A DNA stretch of 64,000 bases from Sphaerospermopsis sp. SIO1G1 (GCA_010672785.1 JAAHFX010000007.1:45011-109010); one strand, 5' to 3'. Numbered from the stretch's first letter, positions 20,090-29,337 are shown. Notes: generated by a model from the letters alone, not told the origin. Translations and numbers: made by a program.

Positions 20090-21478
20090 ATGAAAACTCT
20101 TGCAGATATGAAAGATAGCAAAGACGGCGGCCAAAACCCAGAATTAAATATCAGTCCTGAAAACTATAGCTTGCTGACTGACTTATATCAATTAACTATG
20201 GCTGCTTGTTACACAGGTGAAGGAATAGAACACAAAAAAGCCAGTTTTGAAATGTTTGTTAGGCGCTTGCCTAAAGGTTTTGGCTATTTAATTGCAATGG
20301 GGTTAGCTCAAGTTTTAGAATACTTATCGCAGTTTCGTTTTCATGCTAACCAAATACTAGCTTTAAAGGAAACTGGAATTTTTAATCATGCACCTGATTC
20401 TTTTTGGTCATTATTATCAGAGGGTGTATTTACTGGTGATGTATGGGCTATTGCAGAAGGTACAGTTGTATTTGCAAATGAACCAATATTGCGAGTGGAA
20501 GCTCCTTTATGGCAGGCACAAATAGTAGAAACTTATATACTCAATACAATTAACTATCAAACTCTCATAGCTACTAAATCTGCAAGAATACGTAATATTG
20601 CTGGAGACAAAGCGATATTATTAGAGTTTGGCACACGTAGAGCTTTTAGTCCTCAAGCCTCATTATGGGCTGCTAGAGCAGCTTTGGCCGCTGGTTTAGA
20701 TGCAACTTCCAATGTGTTAGCAGCATTACAGCTAAATCAGAAACCAAGTGGTACAATGGCTCACGCCTTAGTTATGGCATTATCGGCCCTAGAAGGAAGT
20801 GAAGAACAAGCTTTTAGAGCTTTCCATGAATATTTTCCAGGTGCGCCTTTGTTGATAGATACATATGATACTTTGAATGCGGCAAAAAAATTGGCTGAGA
20901 AGGTAAACAATGGAGAAATAAAATTAAAGGGTGTACGTTTAGATTCAGGTGATTTAGTGAGTTTATCAAAACAAGTGCGATCGCTCTTACCAGAAGTAGC
21001 AATTTTTGCCAGTGGTGATTTAGATGAATGGGAAATACAAAAACTGAAAACTCAAGGTGCAGAAATTGATGGCTATGGTTTAGGCACAAAATTAGTTACA
21101 GGTTCGCCCGTAAGTGGAGTTTATAAACTTGTTGATATTGATGGTATCCCTGTGATGAAAATGTCTAATGGTAAGTTAACTTATCCTGGTAAAAAACAGA
21201 TTTTTCGGTCTTATGGTTCAGGGAAGTTACAACATGATAAATTAGCTTTAATCACGGAAAATTACTATGATCAAGAACCTTTATTAGAATTAGTAATGAA
21301 ACAAGGCCAACAAATTAAACCATCGGAAAACTTAACTAAAATTAGACAAAGGACAGCAACATCTGTAGCTAGTTTGCCAGCAGAAGTTAGTACATTAGAA
21401 CATCCAGTTCCTCCCTATTTAGAAATTTCCGAAAAGTTAAAAAATTTGCATCAAGAAACTCAGAAACGAATAGAGTAG
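20090..21478 (+). CDS. pncB: Nicotinate phosphoribosyltransferase
   Basis: Salvages nicotinate to nicotinate mononucleotide using PRPP and ATP, the first step of the operon's NAD route. At 462 residues it has family landmarks: LLTDLYQLTMAACY near the N-terminus, FEMFVRRLPKGFGYLIAMGL, GTRRAFSPQASLWAARAAL (PRPP and substrate contacts), HALVMAL, LLIDTYDTLNAAKK and GVRLDSGDL. A second Met at residue 7 is a possible alternative start because no clear ribosome site precedes either. A perfect palindrome sits just upstream. nadD follows on the same strand with a gap of at most 30 bases. Confidence 0.94.
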   Translation: MKTLADMKDSKDGGQNPELNISPENYSLLTDLYQLTMAACYTGEGIEHKKASFEMFVRRLPKGFGYLIAMGLAQVLEYLSQFRFHANQILALKETGIFNHAPDSFWSLLSEGVFTGDVWAIAEGTVVFANEPILRVEAPLWQAQIVETYILNTINYQTLIATKSARIRNIAGDKAILLEFGTRRAFSPQASLWAARAALAAGLDATSNVLAALQLNQKPSGTMAHALVMALSALEGSEEQAFRAFHEYFPGAPLLIDTYDTLNAAKKLAEKVNNGEIKLKGVRLDSGDLVSLSKQVRSLLPEVAIFASGDLDEWEIQKLKTQGAEIDGYGLGTKLVTGSPVSGVYKLVDIDGIPVMKMSNGKLTYPGKKQIFRSYGSGKLQHDKLALITENYYDQEPLLELVMKQGQQIKPSENLTKIRQRTATSVASLPAEVSTLEHPVPPYLEISEKLKNLHQETQKRIE

Positions 21479-21508
21479 TTATTTTTGAAAATAGAAATAA
21501 GACTAAAA

Positions 21509-22075
21509 ATGAAAAACATTGCATTATTTGGTACAAGTGCAGATCCGCCAACTGCGGGACATAAAAAAATTATTAAATGTCTATCTCAAAGTTTTGACTG
21601 GGTAGCAGTTTGGGCAGTAGATAATCCGTTTAAAAATCAAAAAACATCTTTAAAACACCGTGCTGCGATGTTAGAACTGCTGATTTCTGATATAGAATCT
21701 ACAGATAATAATATTAGTTTAGAACAAGAAATAAGCAACCTGCGGACATTAGAAACTGTAGAAAAAGCTAAAACAGTATGGGGGGCAAATATTGCATATA
21801 CTTTAGTAATCGGCTCAGATTTAATAGGTCAATTAACTAAATGGTATCATATCGAAAATTTACTCAACCAAGTGAAACTATTAATAATTCCCCGTCCAGG
21901 CTATCCAATAGATGATTTAAGTTTAAACACAGTCAGGAATTTAGGAGGGAAAATAGCGATCGCTAACTTTATGGGTTTAGATGTTTCTTCCACAACTTTT
22001 CGAGAGCAAAAAAACATGGCAACCCTCACACCACCAGTAATTGATTATATTCATCGGGAGCATTTGTACGTTTAA
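21509..22075 (+). CDS. nadD: Nicotinate-nucleotide adenylyltransferase (NadD-like)
   Basis: Converts nicotinate mononucleotide and ATP to deamido-NAD. The 188-residue protein has the nucleotidylyltransferase fold: IALFGTSADPPTAGHKKI (the T/HxGH catalytic motif as TAGH) at the N-terminus, VVIGSDL-like segment (LVIGSDLIGQLTKWY) in the middle, and a C-terminal SSTTFR equivalent to ISSTxxR, the ATP-binding motif. I chose ATG at 21509 because it places the first strand at the family position; a TTG at 21485 would add eight residues. The stop codon overlaps the start region of the next gene (TAAATG), indicating translational coupling. Confidence 0.88.
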   Translation: MKNIALFGTSADPPTAGHKKIIKCLSQSFDWVAVWAVDNPFKNQKTSLKHRAAMLELLISDIESTDNNISLEQEISNLRTLETVEKAKTVWGANIAYTLVIGSDLIGQLTKWYHIENLLNQVKLLIIPRPGYPIDDLSLNTVRNLGGKIAIANFMGLDVSSTTFREQKNMATLTPPVIDYIHREHLYV

Positions 22076-22822
22076 ATGCCAGAACATAACCATAAAAAAA
22101 CACCCAATACTCAAAATCAACAACCTTTAGCTGATTTTAAAGTTGGTGTTGACAACGTTATTTTTTCAGTAGATACAGCCCAAAATCGGCTGTTAGTATT
22201 ATTAGTCATGCGACAACAAGAGCCATTTTTAAACTCTTGGAGTCTTCCTGGGACTTTAGTTCGTCAAGGGGAATCTTTAGAAGATGCAGCTGATCGTATT
22301 ATGTCAGAAAAAATTAAGGCCAATAACCTTTATCTGGAACAACTTTATACTTTTGGTGGCCCTAACCGTGACCCCAGAGAAAAAATTGATAGCTACGGAG
22401 TCCGTTATTTATCAGTTAGTTATTTTGCCTTAGTAAGATTTGAAGAAGCCGAATTAATTGCCGATAAAGTTGCTGGTATTGCCTGGTATCCTGTCAAAGA
22501 AATACCTCAATTAGCATTTGATCACAGTGAAATTATTACCTATGGACACAGAAGATTAAAAAACAAATTAGAATACAGTCCTGTCGCATTTGATGTCTTA
22601 CCTGAAACTTTCACTCTGAATGACTTATATCAATTATATGTAACAGTTTTAGGAGAAAATTTTTCTGATTATTCTAACTTTCGAGCGCGTTTATTAAAAC
22701 TTGGCTTTTTATCTGATACTGGCATCAAAGTATCAAGAGGTGCAGGTCGCCCTGCCAGTTTATATAAATTTAATGCAGAAGCATTTGCACCATTTCAAGA
22801 TAAACCTTTGGTTTTTATTTAA
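22076..22822 (+). CDS. nrtR: NrtR-like Nudix-domain transcriptional regulator of NAD synthesis
   Basis: 248 residues: an N-terminal Nudix-fold domain (about 20-160) and a C-terminal winged helix (about 175-240, with FRARLLKLGFL and GRPASLYKF). The Nudix box is degenerate. Instead of GX5EX7REUXEEXGU it reads GTLVRQGESLEDAADRIMSE, lacking the REUXEE catalytic pattern, as in NrtR regulators that sense ADP-ribose rather than hydrolyse it. The start ATG abuts the nadD stop. The context (pncB, nadD, nadE) and the palindrome at 20036 support local repression of NAD genes. An active ADP-ribose pyrophosphatase is the alternative but less likely. Confidence 0.82.
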   Translation: MPEHNHKKTPNTQNQQPLADFKVGVDNVIFSVDTAQNRLLVLLVMRQQEPFLNSWSLPGTLVRQGESLEDAADRIMSEKIKANNLYLEQLYTFGGPNRDPREKIDSYGVRYLSVSYFALVRFEEAELIADKVAGIAWYPVKEIPQLAFDHSEIITYGHRRLKNKLEYSPVAFDVLPETFTLNDLYQLYVTVLGENFSDYSNFRARLLKLGFLSDTGIKVSRGAGRPASLYKFNAEAFAPFQDKPLVFI

Positions 22823-22904
22823 TTTAGGTGATAAGTGATAGGTTAGAAATAATAGAAAAGCTAGAAAATCAAATTTATCTCTCAAATACATACCAATTAC
22901 AACT

Positions 22905-24578
22905 ATGAAAATTGCCATTGCTCAATTGAATCCCCTCATCGGTGACTTAATAGGAAATGCTCAAAAAATATTAGAGAATGCTAAAAAATCAGCAGCCGCA
23001 GATGTACGTTTATTATTAACACCAGAACTTTCTTTATGTGGTTATCCACCACGGGATTTATTATTGAATCCTAGTTTTATTCAAGCAATGGATCAGATAT
23101 TGCAAAAACTAGCTCAAGATTTACCCCCTAATTTAGCTGTTTTGGTAGGAACTGTAACCAAAAATAAAGAAGCAGTTATTATTGGTGGCAAAAGTTTATT
23201 TAACAGTATTGCTTGGTTAGAAAATGGCAAAATTCAACAATATTTTCATAAGCGACTATTACCAACTTATGATGTATTTGATGAAAATCGTTATTTTGAA
23301 CCAGGTTTACAAGCGAATTATTTTCAACTAGATGGTATTAATATTGGTGTAACTATTTGTGAAGACTTATGGAATGATGAGGAATTTTGGGGTAAACGAA
23401 ACTATGCAGTTAATCCTATTGCTGACTTATCTATTTTAGGTGTTGATTTAATTATCAATTTGTCGGCTTCTCCCTATACCGTTGGTAAACAACAATTAAG
23501 AGAAGCCATGTTAAAACATAGTGCGGCTCACTTTAAACAACCAATCATTTATACTAATCAAGTTGGTGGTAATGATGATTTAATTTTTGATGGCCGCAGT
23601 TTTGCTATCAATAACCAAGGTGAAATTACTGCCCGCGCTCAGGGTTTTCAACCTGATTTTATAGTAGTTGAATTTGATCCAGAAAATAGAGATTTACAAT
23701 TAAATGTTATTTCCCCTCATTATGAATCTGATGATGAAGAAGTTTGGCAAGCTTTGGTTTTAGGGGTAAAAGATTATCTAAATAAATGTCATTTTTCCCA
23801 AGTTGTGATTGGTTTAAGTGGCGGTATAGATTCAGCTTTAGTTGCTGCTATTGCTACAACTGCATTGGGTAAAGATAATGTTTTAGGTATATTAATGCCT
23901 TCTCCCTATAGTTCTGAACATTCCTTGAGTGATGCTTTAAAATTAGTGGAGAATTTAGGGATTAAATCCCAAATTTTACCTATTGGAGAATTAATGCAAA
24001 GTTTTGATCATACATTATCTGAATTATTTATAGAAACACAATTCGGTGTAGCAGAGGAAAACATTCAATCCCGCATTCGTGGTACTTTATTAATGGGTAT
24101 ATCAAATAAATTTGGCCACTTACTTTTATCAACTGGGAATAAATCCGAAATGGCAGTTGGTTATTGTACACTTTATGGCGATATGAATGGTGGTTTAGCT
24201 GTAATTGCAGATGTACCAAAAACCCGTGTTTATTCTCTTTGTAATTGGTTAAATTCCCATAGTCAAACAGAAATTATTCCTGAAAATATTCTAACAAAAG
24301 CCCCAAGTGCAGAGTTAAAACCGGGACAAGTAGATCAAGATTCTTTACCAGCCTATGATATCTTAGATGATATTTTAGAACGGTTAATTAATAAACACCA
24401 ATCAGTAGCAGAAATAGTTAAATCAGGTCATGATCAAGAAACAGTCAATAAGGTTTTTAAACTGGTTTCTGTGGCAGAGTTTAAACGCCGTCAAGCACCC
24501 CCAGGATTGAAAATTACAGATCGTGCTTTTGGCACTGGTTGGAGAATGCCTATTGCTGCTATGACTGGTAAACAGTAA
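22905..24578 (+). CDS. nadE: Glutamine-dependent NAD+ synthetase
   Basis: Final step of NAD synthesis: amidates deamido-NAD using glutamine-derived ammonia and ATP. 557 residues in two domains. The N-terminal nitrilase-like glutaminase (about 1-260) shows LLLTPELSLCGYPPRDL (Glu), FHKRLLPTYDVFDE (Lys) and GVTICEDLWND (catalytic Cys near 150). The C-terminal ATP-pyrophosphatase synthetase has GLSGGIDSALVAAIATTAL near 305. The last codons and stop (GKQ stop) lie within the start of an AACAGTA repeat array. An 82-base gap separates it from nrtR. Confidence 0.95.
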   Translation: MKIAIAQLNPLIGDLIGNAQKILENAKKSAAADVRLLLTPELSLCGYPPRDLLLNPSFIQAMDQILQKLAQDLPPNLAVLVGTVTKNKEAVIIGGKSLFNSIAWLENGKIQQYFHKRLLPTYDVFDENRYFEPGLQANYFQLDGINIGVTICEDLWNDEEFWGKRNYAVNPIADLSILGVDLIINLSASPYTVGKQQLREAMLKHSAAHFKQPIIYTNQVGGNDDLIFDGRSFAINNQGEITARAQGFQPDFIVVEFDPENRDLQLNVISPHYESDDEEVWQALVLGVKDYLNKCHFSQVVIGLSGGIDSALVAAIATTALGKDNVLGILMPSPYSSEHSLSDALKLVENLGIKSQILPIGELMQSFDHTLSELFIETQFGVAEENIQSRIRGTLLMGISNKFGHLLLSTGNKSEMAVGYCTLYGDMNGGLAVIADVPKTRVYSLCNWLNSHSQTEIIPENILTKAPSAELKPGQVDQDSLPAYDILDDILERLINKHQSVAEIVKSGHDQETVNKVFKLVSVAEFKRRQAPPGLKITDRAFGTGWRMPIAAMTGKQ

Positions 24579-24703
24579 ACAGTGAACAGCAAACAGTAAA
24601 CAGTAAACAGTAAACAGCAATAACTGATAACTGATAACTGATAACTGATAACTGATAACTGACAACTGACAACTGATAACTGATAACTGATAACTGATAA
24701 CTG
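24569..24703. repeat. Two-part STRR array filling the nadE/DUF4336 gap
   Basis: AACAGTA-type heptamers (about 24569-24620), then about twelve ACTGATA/ACTGACA heptamers (24623-24703). The array starts inside the nadE stop region and ends 4 bases from the convergent DUF4336 stop, so it makes up the entire intergenic space. Confidence 0.85.
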
Positions 24704-24707
24704 AAGA

Positions 24708-25901
24708 TCAAACTTTTTCTCTAGTTGGTGTAGCAATACCAAGCTTTAATAAATTCGCTTCTAATTCTTGAATAAAACGCAAATCTTCCTTTAATAAAGG
24801 TTGGTGATCAATCATTTGGGGATCTTTTTCTAAAAAACTAAATGCTTGCCGAAACTGCTGAGGTGTTGTTTGAATTGGAGCATCAAAATGACAAGAAATA
24901 ATTTGTTTAAAATCCCAAGTGGCAATTTTATCAGCCCATTCTATGACTTTGCTTGGTGCTTGGGGAAGAATTAAAACTTGTAAAATCGGGGCAACAAAAG
25001 GACGACCATTACTAGATAATACTGTAAAAGTATCTTGCCAATTTTCATCCCATTGAAAAGGAAAAAAACCAAAGTAAGCTTGAGAGGAACGATCAGGTGC
25101 TTTTTTTGCATCCTTCCACATTTCCCCAAAGTCAGCAATTTTTACAGCACTAGGACGAAAATAAATAGCAAATAAGGCTATTCTTTGCCAACCACAAAGA
25201 CGGTTATCAGCACTATCTATAATTTTTTGTTGGGCATTTTCTCTAGCATGAAATAGTAAAGGATAAGGATCTATTTGTAAAATTTCTGGTGGTTGTTCAT
25301 TAATAGAAACTATGGTATCTGTTAAAAATAAAGTCTGAGATGGTTTATGTAATAAGGCAACTTCCTGAAAAGAACCCTGACCTAAATTAATATCTAAAAC
25401 TGCATATTTGAACTCATCACCAAAAGGGTTATTTTGATTGTTTACTGATAAAAATAAAGTGCGTTTTGCCGGAAAACCTAACCAACTCAGAGGTAAATTA
25501 AATGGGAAACTCCACTGACGAGGCGCAACATAAACTAAAGCCTGGGGAAATTGTTTAGCAAAAGGTCCAATAAATATTTTATGTTCTAAACCAGAACTGG
25601 TAGGTAAAATAATGTATTTAACTTCACCATATTTTGCTACTAGTTCCTGAATTATATGGATACATTCTGGGGTAGGTGCTACAGGTGCATATACTAAAAG
25701 TCCGCCTTCCTGTAGCTTGATTATGCTCATACGAATTGGTACAACAGTATATAAAATACCTTGTAATTGATCAAAAACCCAAAGAGTATCTTTGATAATT
25801 TCTCGGCATAAAGTCTTTCTTTTGCCGTAGGGATATAGAGGTAAAACAGGCCAAAAATACCATGACAAATTTTGCTGATTTTCTACTACTTGAGCATTCA
25901 T
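24708..25901 (-). CDS. DUF4336 domain protein (metallo-beta-lactamase-like)
   Basis: 397-residue cytosolic protein of unknown function matching the DUF4336 family, which looks like a degenerate metallo-beta-lactamase fold. Recognisable parts: LWVFDQLQGILYTVVPIRM near residue 40, VKYIILPTSSGLEHKIF near 95 (the region where active enzymes have HxHxDH, here degenerate but keeping LEHK), TLFLTDTIVS near 195, and a C-terminal SCHFDAPI near 340. Cyanobacteria often carry long DUF4336 proteins of this type. Convergent with nadE. No operon partner; enzymatic activity is uncertain because the canonical metal ligands are not all visible. Confidence 0.75.
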   Translation of the reverse strand: MNAQVVENQQNLSWYFWPVLPLYPYGKRKTLCREIIKDTLWVFDQLQGILYTVVPIRMSIIKLQEGGLLVYAPVAPTPECIHIIQELVAKYGEVKYIILPTSSGLEHKIFIGPFAKQFPQALVYVAPRQWSFPFNLPLSWLGFPAKRTLFLSVNNQNNPFGDEFKYAVLDINLGQGSFQEVALLHKPSQTLFLTDTIVSINEQPPEILQIDPYPLLFHARENAQQKIIDSADNRLCGWQRIALFAIYFRPSAVKIADFGEMWKDAKKAPDRSSQAYFGFFPFQWDENWQDTFTVLSSNGRPFVAPILQVLILPQAPSKVIEWADKIATWDFKQIISCHFDAPIQTTPQQFRQAFSFLEKDPQMIDHQPLLKEDLRFIQELEANLLKLGIATPTREKV

Positions 25902-25945
25902 GATTTTAGTTTTTCATCAGAGCCTATGATCTATTTTTACCACTA

Positions 25946-25978
25946 GTTAGGGCTTGCTGAATAAAGATAAAAATTTAC
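25946..25978. repeat. Solo fragment of a TTGCTGAATAAA repeat
   Basis: GGGCTTGCTGAATAAAGATA followed by AAAATTTAC. It closely matches 63878-63911 (GGGTTTGCTGAATAAACATG) and partly 28864 and 57444. Probably the end of an insertion sequence or derived MITE. Confidence 0.45.
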
Positions 25979-26090
25979 AGGTAAAGGGTATGAAGCCGTT
26001 TTAAATTCAGATTCCCAGTCACCAATTACCAATCACTTTTCTAGCAATCATGCAAATTTGTCAATTGGTTATGCTCTGTTATCCACTATA

Positions 26091-26777
26091 TTAACCACCA
26101 ATTTCTCTGAGCATATTTTCTACTCTATTTATCCCTTCTGAATCATTACCATTACGATACAAACTTAGAGCTTTTCTTAATACATTACTAGCTTGTTGGG
26201 TTTGTCTTTTGATTTTGAACATTGCACCCATTAACTCATAGACTCTTGGGCTATTACGATTTAGCTTAACTGCTTCCTCATAAGCCCACATTGCTGCTTC
26301 ATAATCTCCAAGATTTGTTTGGGTTACACCTAAACCTAAGTAAGCGTTAAAGTTACCACGGTTGAGTTGAATAGAACGACGGTAAGCTTCTTTTGCTCCT
26401 TTGGTGTCTCCTAAGTTACCTTTAATGTAACCCAGCGCATAGTAAAAATCACTGTTGTTACCATCAAGAGCGATCGCTCGACGATATGAAGCTAGGGCTA
26501 ATCTGAAATTACTTTGTTGAGCGTATAAGTAACCAATTCCAGAATGAATTTTGGCATTTCTAGGAGCTAATTTTCCCGCTTCTTGGTAAACTGCGATCGC
26601 CCTGTTATATTCTCCTGCATCTACTAATCTTCTCCCTTGTTCTAAAAGTTCTTTTAAACGGGGATTTATGCCTTGTACCACTAAGGTGTCTGAATTTTGA
26701 GCCACCACAGGAGTTGCTGCCATTGAACTTCCTAACAAAAGAATAGCTACTAAAAATGATGTGTGTTTGTACAACAT
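26091..26777 (-). CDS. Secreted or membrane-anchored TPR protein
   Basis: 228 residues. A signal peptide is clear (hydrophobic residues 8-20, then ATPVVAQ with a likely cleavage near residue 27). About four to five tetratricopeptide repeats follow (about 40-210), with pattern YNRAIAVYQEAGKLAPRNAK, then FRLALASYRRAIALDGNN, KEAYRRSIQLNRGN, and AMWAYEEAVKLNRNSP. TPRs mediate protein-protein contact; the protein likely acts in the periplasm or at the membrane as an assembly or scaffolding factor. AAGGAAT precedes the ATG. No specific function can be assigned. Confidence 0.85.
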   Translation of the reverse strand: MLYKHTSFLVAILLLGSSMAATPVVAQNSDTLVVQGINPRLKELLEQGRRLVDAGEYNRAIAVYQEAGKLAPRNAKIHSGIGYLYAQQSNFRLALASYRRAIALDGNNSDFYYALGYIKGNLGDTKGAKEAYRRSIQLNRGNFNAYLGLGVTQTNLGDYEAAMWAYEEAVKLNRNSPRVYELMGAMFKIKRQTQQASNVLRKALSLYRNGNDSEGINRVENMLREIGG

Positions 26778-27219
26778 AAATCGTCAATTCCTTAAATAAG
26801 TTTTAGTCAAGTTTTTTGTTCATACATTAAAACAAAAGTTGTTAGCTTTGAAAACTGTATGTCTTCCTATTGGATCTATAGAAAAAATAAGCCATCGTTG
26901 TGATAGCGTAGCGAGACATCATTCATATGCAAGGTAGCAGGGGGATAAAAAGTTACTTAGATACCAGATATTGAATAATTTATTCTGTTTGAGTTCCCCA
27001 ATCATAAAGATAAAAGTATATATCTTGACTTAAAATCCTAGTGTTTACACTGTCCATAATCAATCATAACTTTCTTATGGGTACTATTTTTAGTTCAACT
27101 TATGGTAGCGTCAAATTACTATGATTGAAAACAATCTAAAAAGTTCCTAAAATTCTAGCAATCTATGCTCAGAAAATGCAAGGAAAAATATCAAGTTATT
27201 TACTGTATTTTAGGTAAAA
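26778..27219. other. Divergent non-coding gap between TPR and YbjQ genes
   Basis: AT-rich, probably carrying two divergent promoters. The stretch GATAGCGTAGCGAGACATC (about 26902) resembles sequence common in Nostocales repeats. No gene seen. Confidence 0.4.
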
Positions 27220-27546
27220 ATGCTTCTAAGTACAACAGACGTAATCCAAGGCGCTATTATTGATTCCTACTTAGGTATTGTCACAGCTGAAATTGTCTAT
27301 GGCAGTAATTTTTTGAGAGACTTTTTTGCTAGTCTTCGTGATATAGTGGGCGGCAGAACAGGTAGTTATGAACGTCTGTTTGAAGAAGGACAGAGAAAGG
27401 CATTGGAAGAATTAGAACGAAGGGCACAAAGGTTAGGAGCAGATGCAGTAATTGGAATTGAAGTTGATACAGGTACAATCAACGTAGATCAGTCTGGAGT
27501 GTTGTTGTTAATCACGGCTACTGGTACAGCGGTGAAAATACGTTAA
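27220..27546 (+). CDS. YbjQ/UPF0145 family protein
   Basis: Small cytosolic protein of 108 residues with the YbjQ (UPF0145, putative heavy-metal-binding) pattern: N-terminal strand STTDVIQG, then GIVTAEIVYGSNFLRDFFA, an amphipathic helix RKALEELERRAQRLGADAVIGIEVD, and a final strand LLLITATGTAVKI. The (R/A)LGADAVIGI signature is diagnostic. Members form pentamer-like rings; the metal-binding proposal is not proven. Single-gene unit. Confidence 0.88.
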   Translation: MLLSTTDVIQGAIIDSYLGIVTAEIVYGSNFLRDFFASLRDIVGGRTGSYERLFEEGQRKALEELERRAQRLGADAVIGIEVDTGTINVDQSGVLLLITATGTAVKIR

Positions 27547-27612
27547 TTTTTTACACTGATTATACTTATTCCATTCACTTTAATTTCTTGATCGAGTGAA
27601 TAAAGCAACTCC

Positions 27613-27873
27613 TTACCACTTCAAAAACGCCTGCTCAACTCCCTCTTCTTTCCTAATTTTCCCGTCAATTTCAAACCAATTGATAATTTGCTTGGCTGTC
27701 AATTCCTCAATAGGTACATCATATTCTTGAGCAATATGTTGTAAAATCCGCAAGGAAGATATTGTTAACCTAGTTAAAAACTTTTCAGGGGAAGTTAGTA
27801 AAGCTGCATCAACTTGTGCAGATTCATCCGGTGTTAAAAATTGAGTTGATGATTGATTAGGTGATATATCCAT
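27613..27873 (-). CDS. Conserved cyanobacterial hypothetical protein (86 aa)
   Basis: 86 residues, no signal or membrane helix, mostly helical: LTPDESAQVDAALLTSPEKF, then LTRLTISSLRILQHIAQEY, and a C-terminal FEIDGKIRKEEG with a terminal LKW. I recall a similarly sized cyanobacterial family with LTSPEKFLTRLTISSLR and a final KW; no function is known. It stands alone between YbjQ (plus strand) and the FHA gene (minus strand), 260 bases from the latter's stop, with no convincing ribosome site. Confidence 0.65.
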   Translation of the reverse strand: MDISPNQSSTQFLTPDESAQVDAALLTSPEKFLTRLTISSLRILQHIAQEYDVPIEELTAKQIINWFEIDGKIRKEEGVEQAFLKW

Positions 27874-28133
27874 TTGCTGACTAGATTTAGATAGATGTTT
27901 TAATTCAGTTGTTAACCTTGTTCAACATTGGGTTAGGCAATGTGAGTTTGCTATCCTAGCAACTACTGTTTAATCCCAGAATCTTTACCCTTAGAGGGTG
28001 GGGAGTATTGCCAGAAGAAATATAAGTTAAGCATTCAACAGTAAACCCTCACTTTCATACAAGCAAAGCTGGCAGTAATAGGTAGAATTTGATAACATCA
28101 TTCTGACTGCTGAATGCTGAAAACACTATATTT

Positions 28134-28646
28134 TTAAAAATCTTCTTCGTCCTCAATCATCCGGCCGGGATTAATTAAAGTAATATCGTATTCACTAGCA
28201 TCTGTTTGTGCTAATGGTTGGGAATTTTTCAACAGATAGTAAATAGCACGAACATGAGGTCCAAAGATGATTTCGTCTTCGTTTCTTAGGTCATGAGATG
28301 CTACTTTACGTCCATTGATCATCAGACCATTAGAACTAGGTTTTCCTTTGGGATCACCATCAATAATACGGTAATAGAAACCTAGTGTACTATTTTTGCG
28401 TGGTAATCTGACTAAAGTTGCATGGTGACGGGAAACAAACTGTGAAAAAAGACGAATGTCACATTTTTTATCTCTGCCGATAGAATAGGCAGGATTAATC
28501 AAAGGACGTTCTGTCCTACCTTGATCATCTTCAATAATAAGGAGATGGTTTTCATTCAGTTCAGCTGGCATTGAAAGATGGTTACTCAAATTTGTTGAAC
28601 TTTGATTTTCAGATAGAATAAGTTGCTTGCTATAATTTTTCATCAT
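28134..28646 (-). CDS. FHA-domain protein (170 aa)
   Basis: Single FHA phosphothreonine-recognition domain (about 35-140) with short unstructured ends. Key motifs: YSIGRDKKCDIRL, SRHHATLVRL, and SSNGLMINGRKVASHDL, followed by DEIIFGPHVRAIYYL. Its FHA domain resembles the one at the N-terminus of the GGDEF-EAL protein at 2495 (shared IIDG-x-x-x-GK-x-S-x-NGL-x-ING-x-K-x-x-SH). It probably reads Ser/Thr-kinase signals. An acidic tail (IEDEEDF) ends the protein. No partner gene adjoins it. Confidence 0.88.
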   Translation of the reverse strand: MMKNYSKQLILSENQSSTNLSNHLSMPAELNENHLLIIEDDQGRTERPLINPAYSIGRDKKCDIRLFSQFVSRHHATLVRLPRKNSTLGFYYRIIDGDPKGKPSSNGLMINGRKVASHDLRNEDEIIFGPHVRAIYYLLKNSQPLAQTDASEYDITLINPGRMIEDEEDF

Positions 28647-28800
28647 GTTTCAGAGAAGTTTCGTGAAAGTCAATTTAATAAGCTGGAAAATTAAATATTA
28701 TTAAATTGGATAAGAGTAGATGTTTTAGTATATTCACTATGCCTAACCCTGACAGTTTGTAATTTAGCTTTAACAACTAATTTTTGACTAGTTTGAGCTA

Positions 28801-28818
28801 CACTTTTGATCAAAAGTG
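28801..28818. promoter_or_regulatory. 18-bp perfect palindrome CACTTTTGATCAAAAGTG
   Basis: Perfect dyad about 155 bases upstream of the FHA gene. Could be a regulator site or chance in AT-rich DNA. Confidence 0.3.
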
Positions 28819-29225
28819 GTAACTTCTTGGTAAGGATTCAGAGATCAAAATTAAAATTTTTAGGGTTTGCTGAATGGGTTTTCCCTTGTATTCATGGGAA
28901 AAAATTTAGTTATGTGTTGGTAACAAATTCTAGAATTAATGAAAACTAAAATCCACCATTTTTGGAATATATCCTGGAAAAACATTGCACTTTCTTGCTT
29001 TTTTGTTAGCCTCCAATCTTTGATTTATCTAAAGTTTTTGATTTATTCAGCCAGCCTTCTTTATTTAATAGACAAGTAGATAATCAAGTTAATATCTGTG
29101 AACAACCTAATTTCTGATTGTCTATGGCTGAATACTTATATTATAGGTTGTATCTTACTCATAAACTAGGAGGTCATATATTTTTTACGCTATTCTACGT
29201 AATGTCCAGATAAAAAGTGAATTAC

Positions 29226-29310
29226 GTGAGGTTTTCGCCCTAAATTGGCTTTTATCCCTTTCCTAAAGGACAGTTAAGTTTTTACCCTATGGTGAAAAAC
29301 TTAACCTCAC
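29226..29310. repeat. Nested inverted-repeat element downstream of ctaA
   Basis: Outer arms GTGAGGTT (29226-29233) and AACCTCAC (29303-29310). Inner perfect hairpin GTTAAGTTTTT (29273-29283) and AAAAACTTAAC (29295-29305). It lies 28 bases after the ctaA stop on the minus strand. May act as a 3' stabiliser or terminator, or be a small MITE. Confidence 0.5.
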
Positions 29311-29337
29311 AAGTTTTCAGCCTTTTGTCTTAAGATT

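Larger units (their letters stand above)
28647..29337. other. Non-coding gap with palindromes
   Basis: Holds an 18-bp palindrome (28801-28818), a TTGCTGAAT repeat fragment with a TTTTCCC/GGGAAAA hairpin (about 28864-28905), and a nested inverted repeat (29226-29310). No gene seen. Confidence 0.5.

Noticed and set aside
24423..24742. Two minus-strand frames with SYQLSVIS and LLFTVYCLLF repeats
   Set aside because: They are translations of the heptamer array and the nadE 3' end in the wrong frame; no family resemblance.
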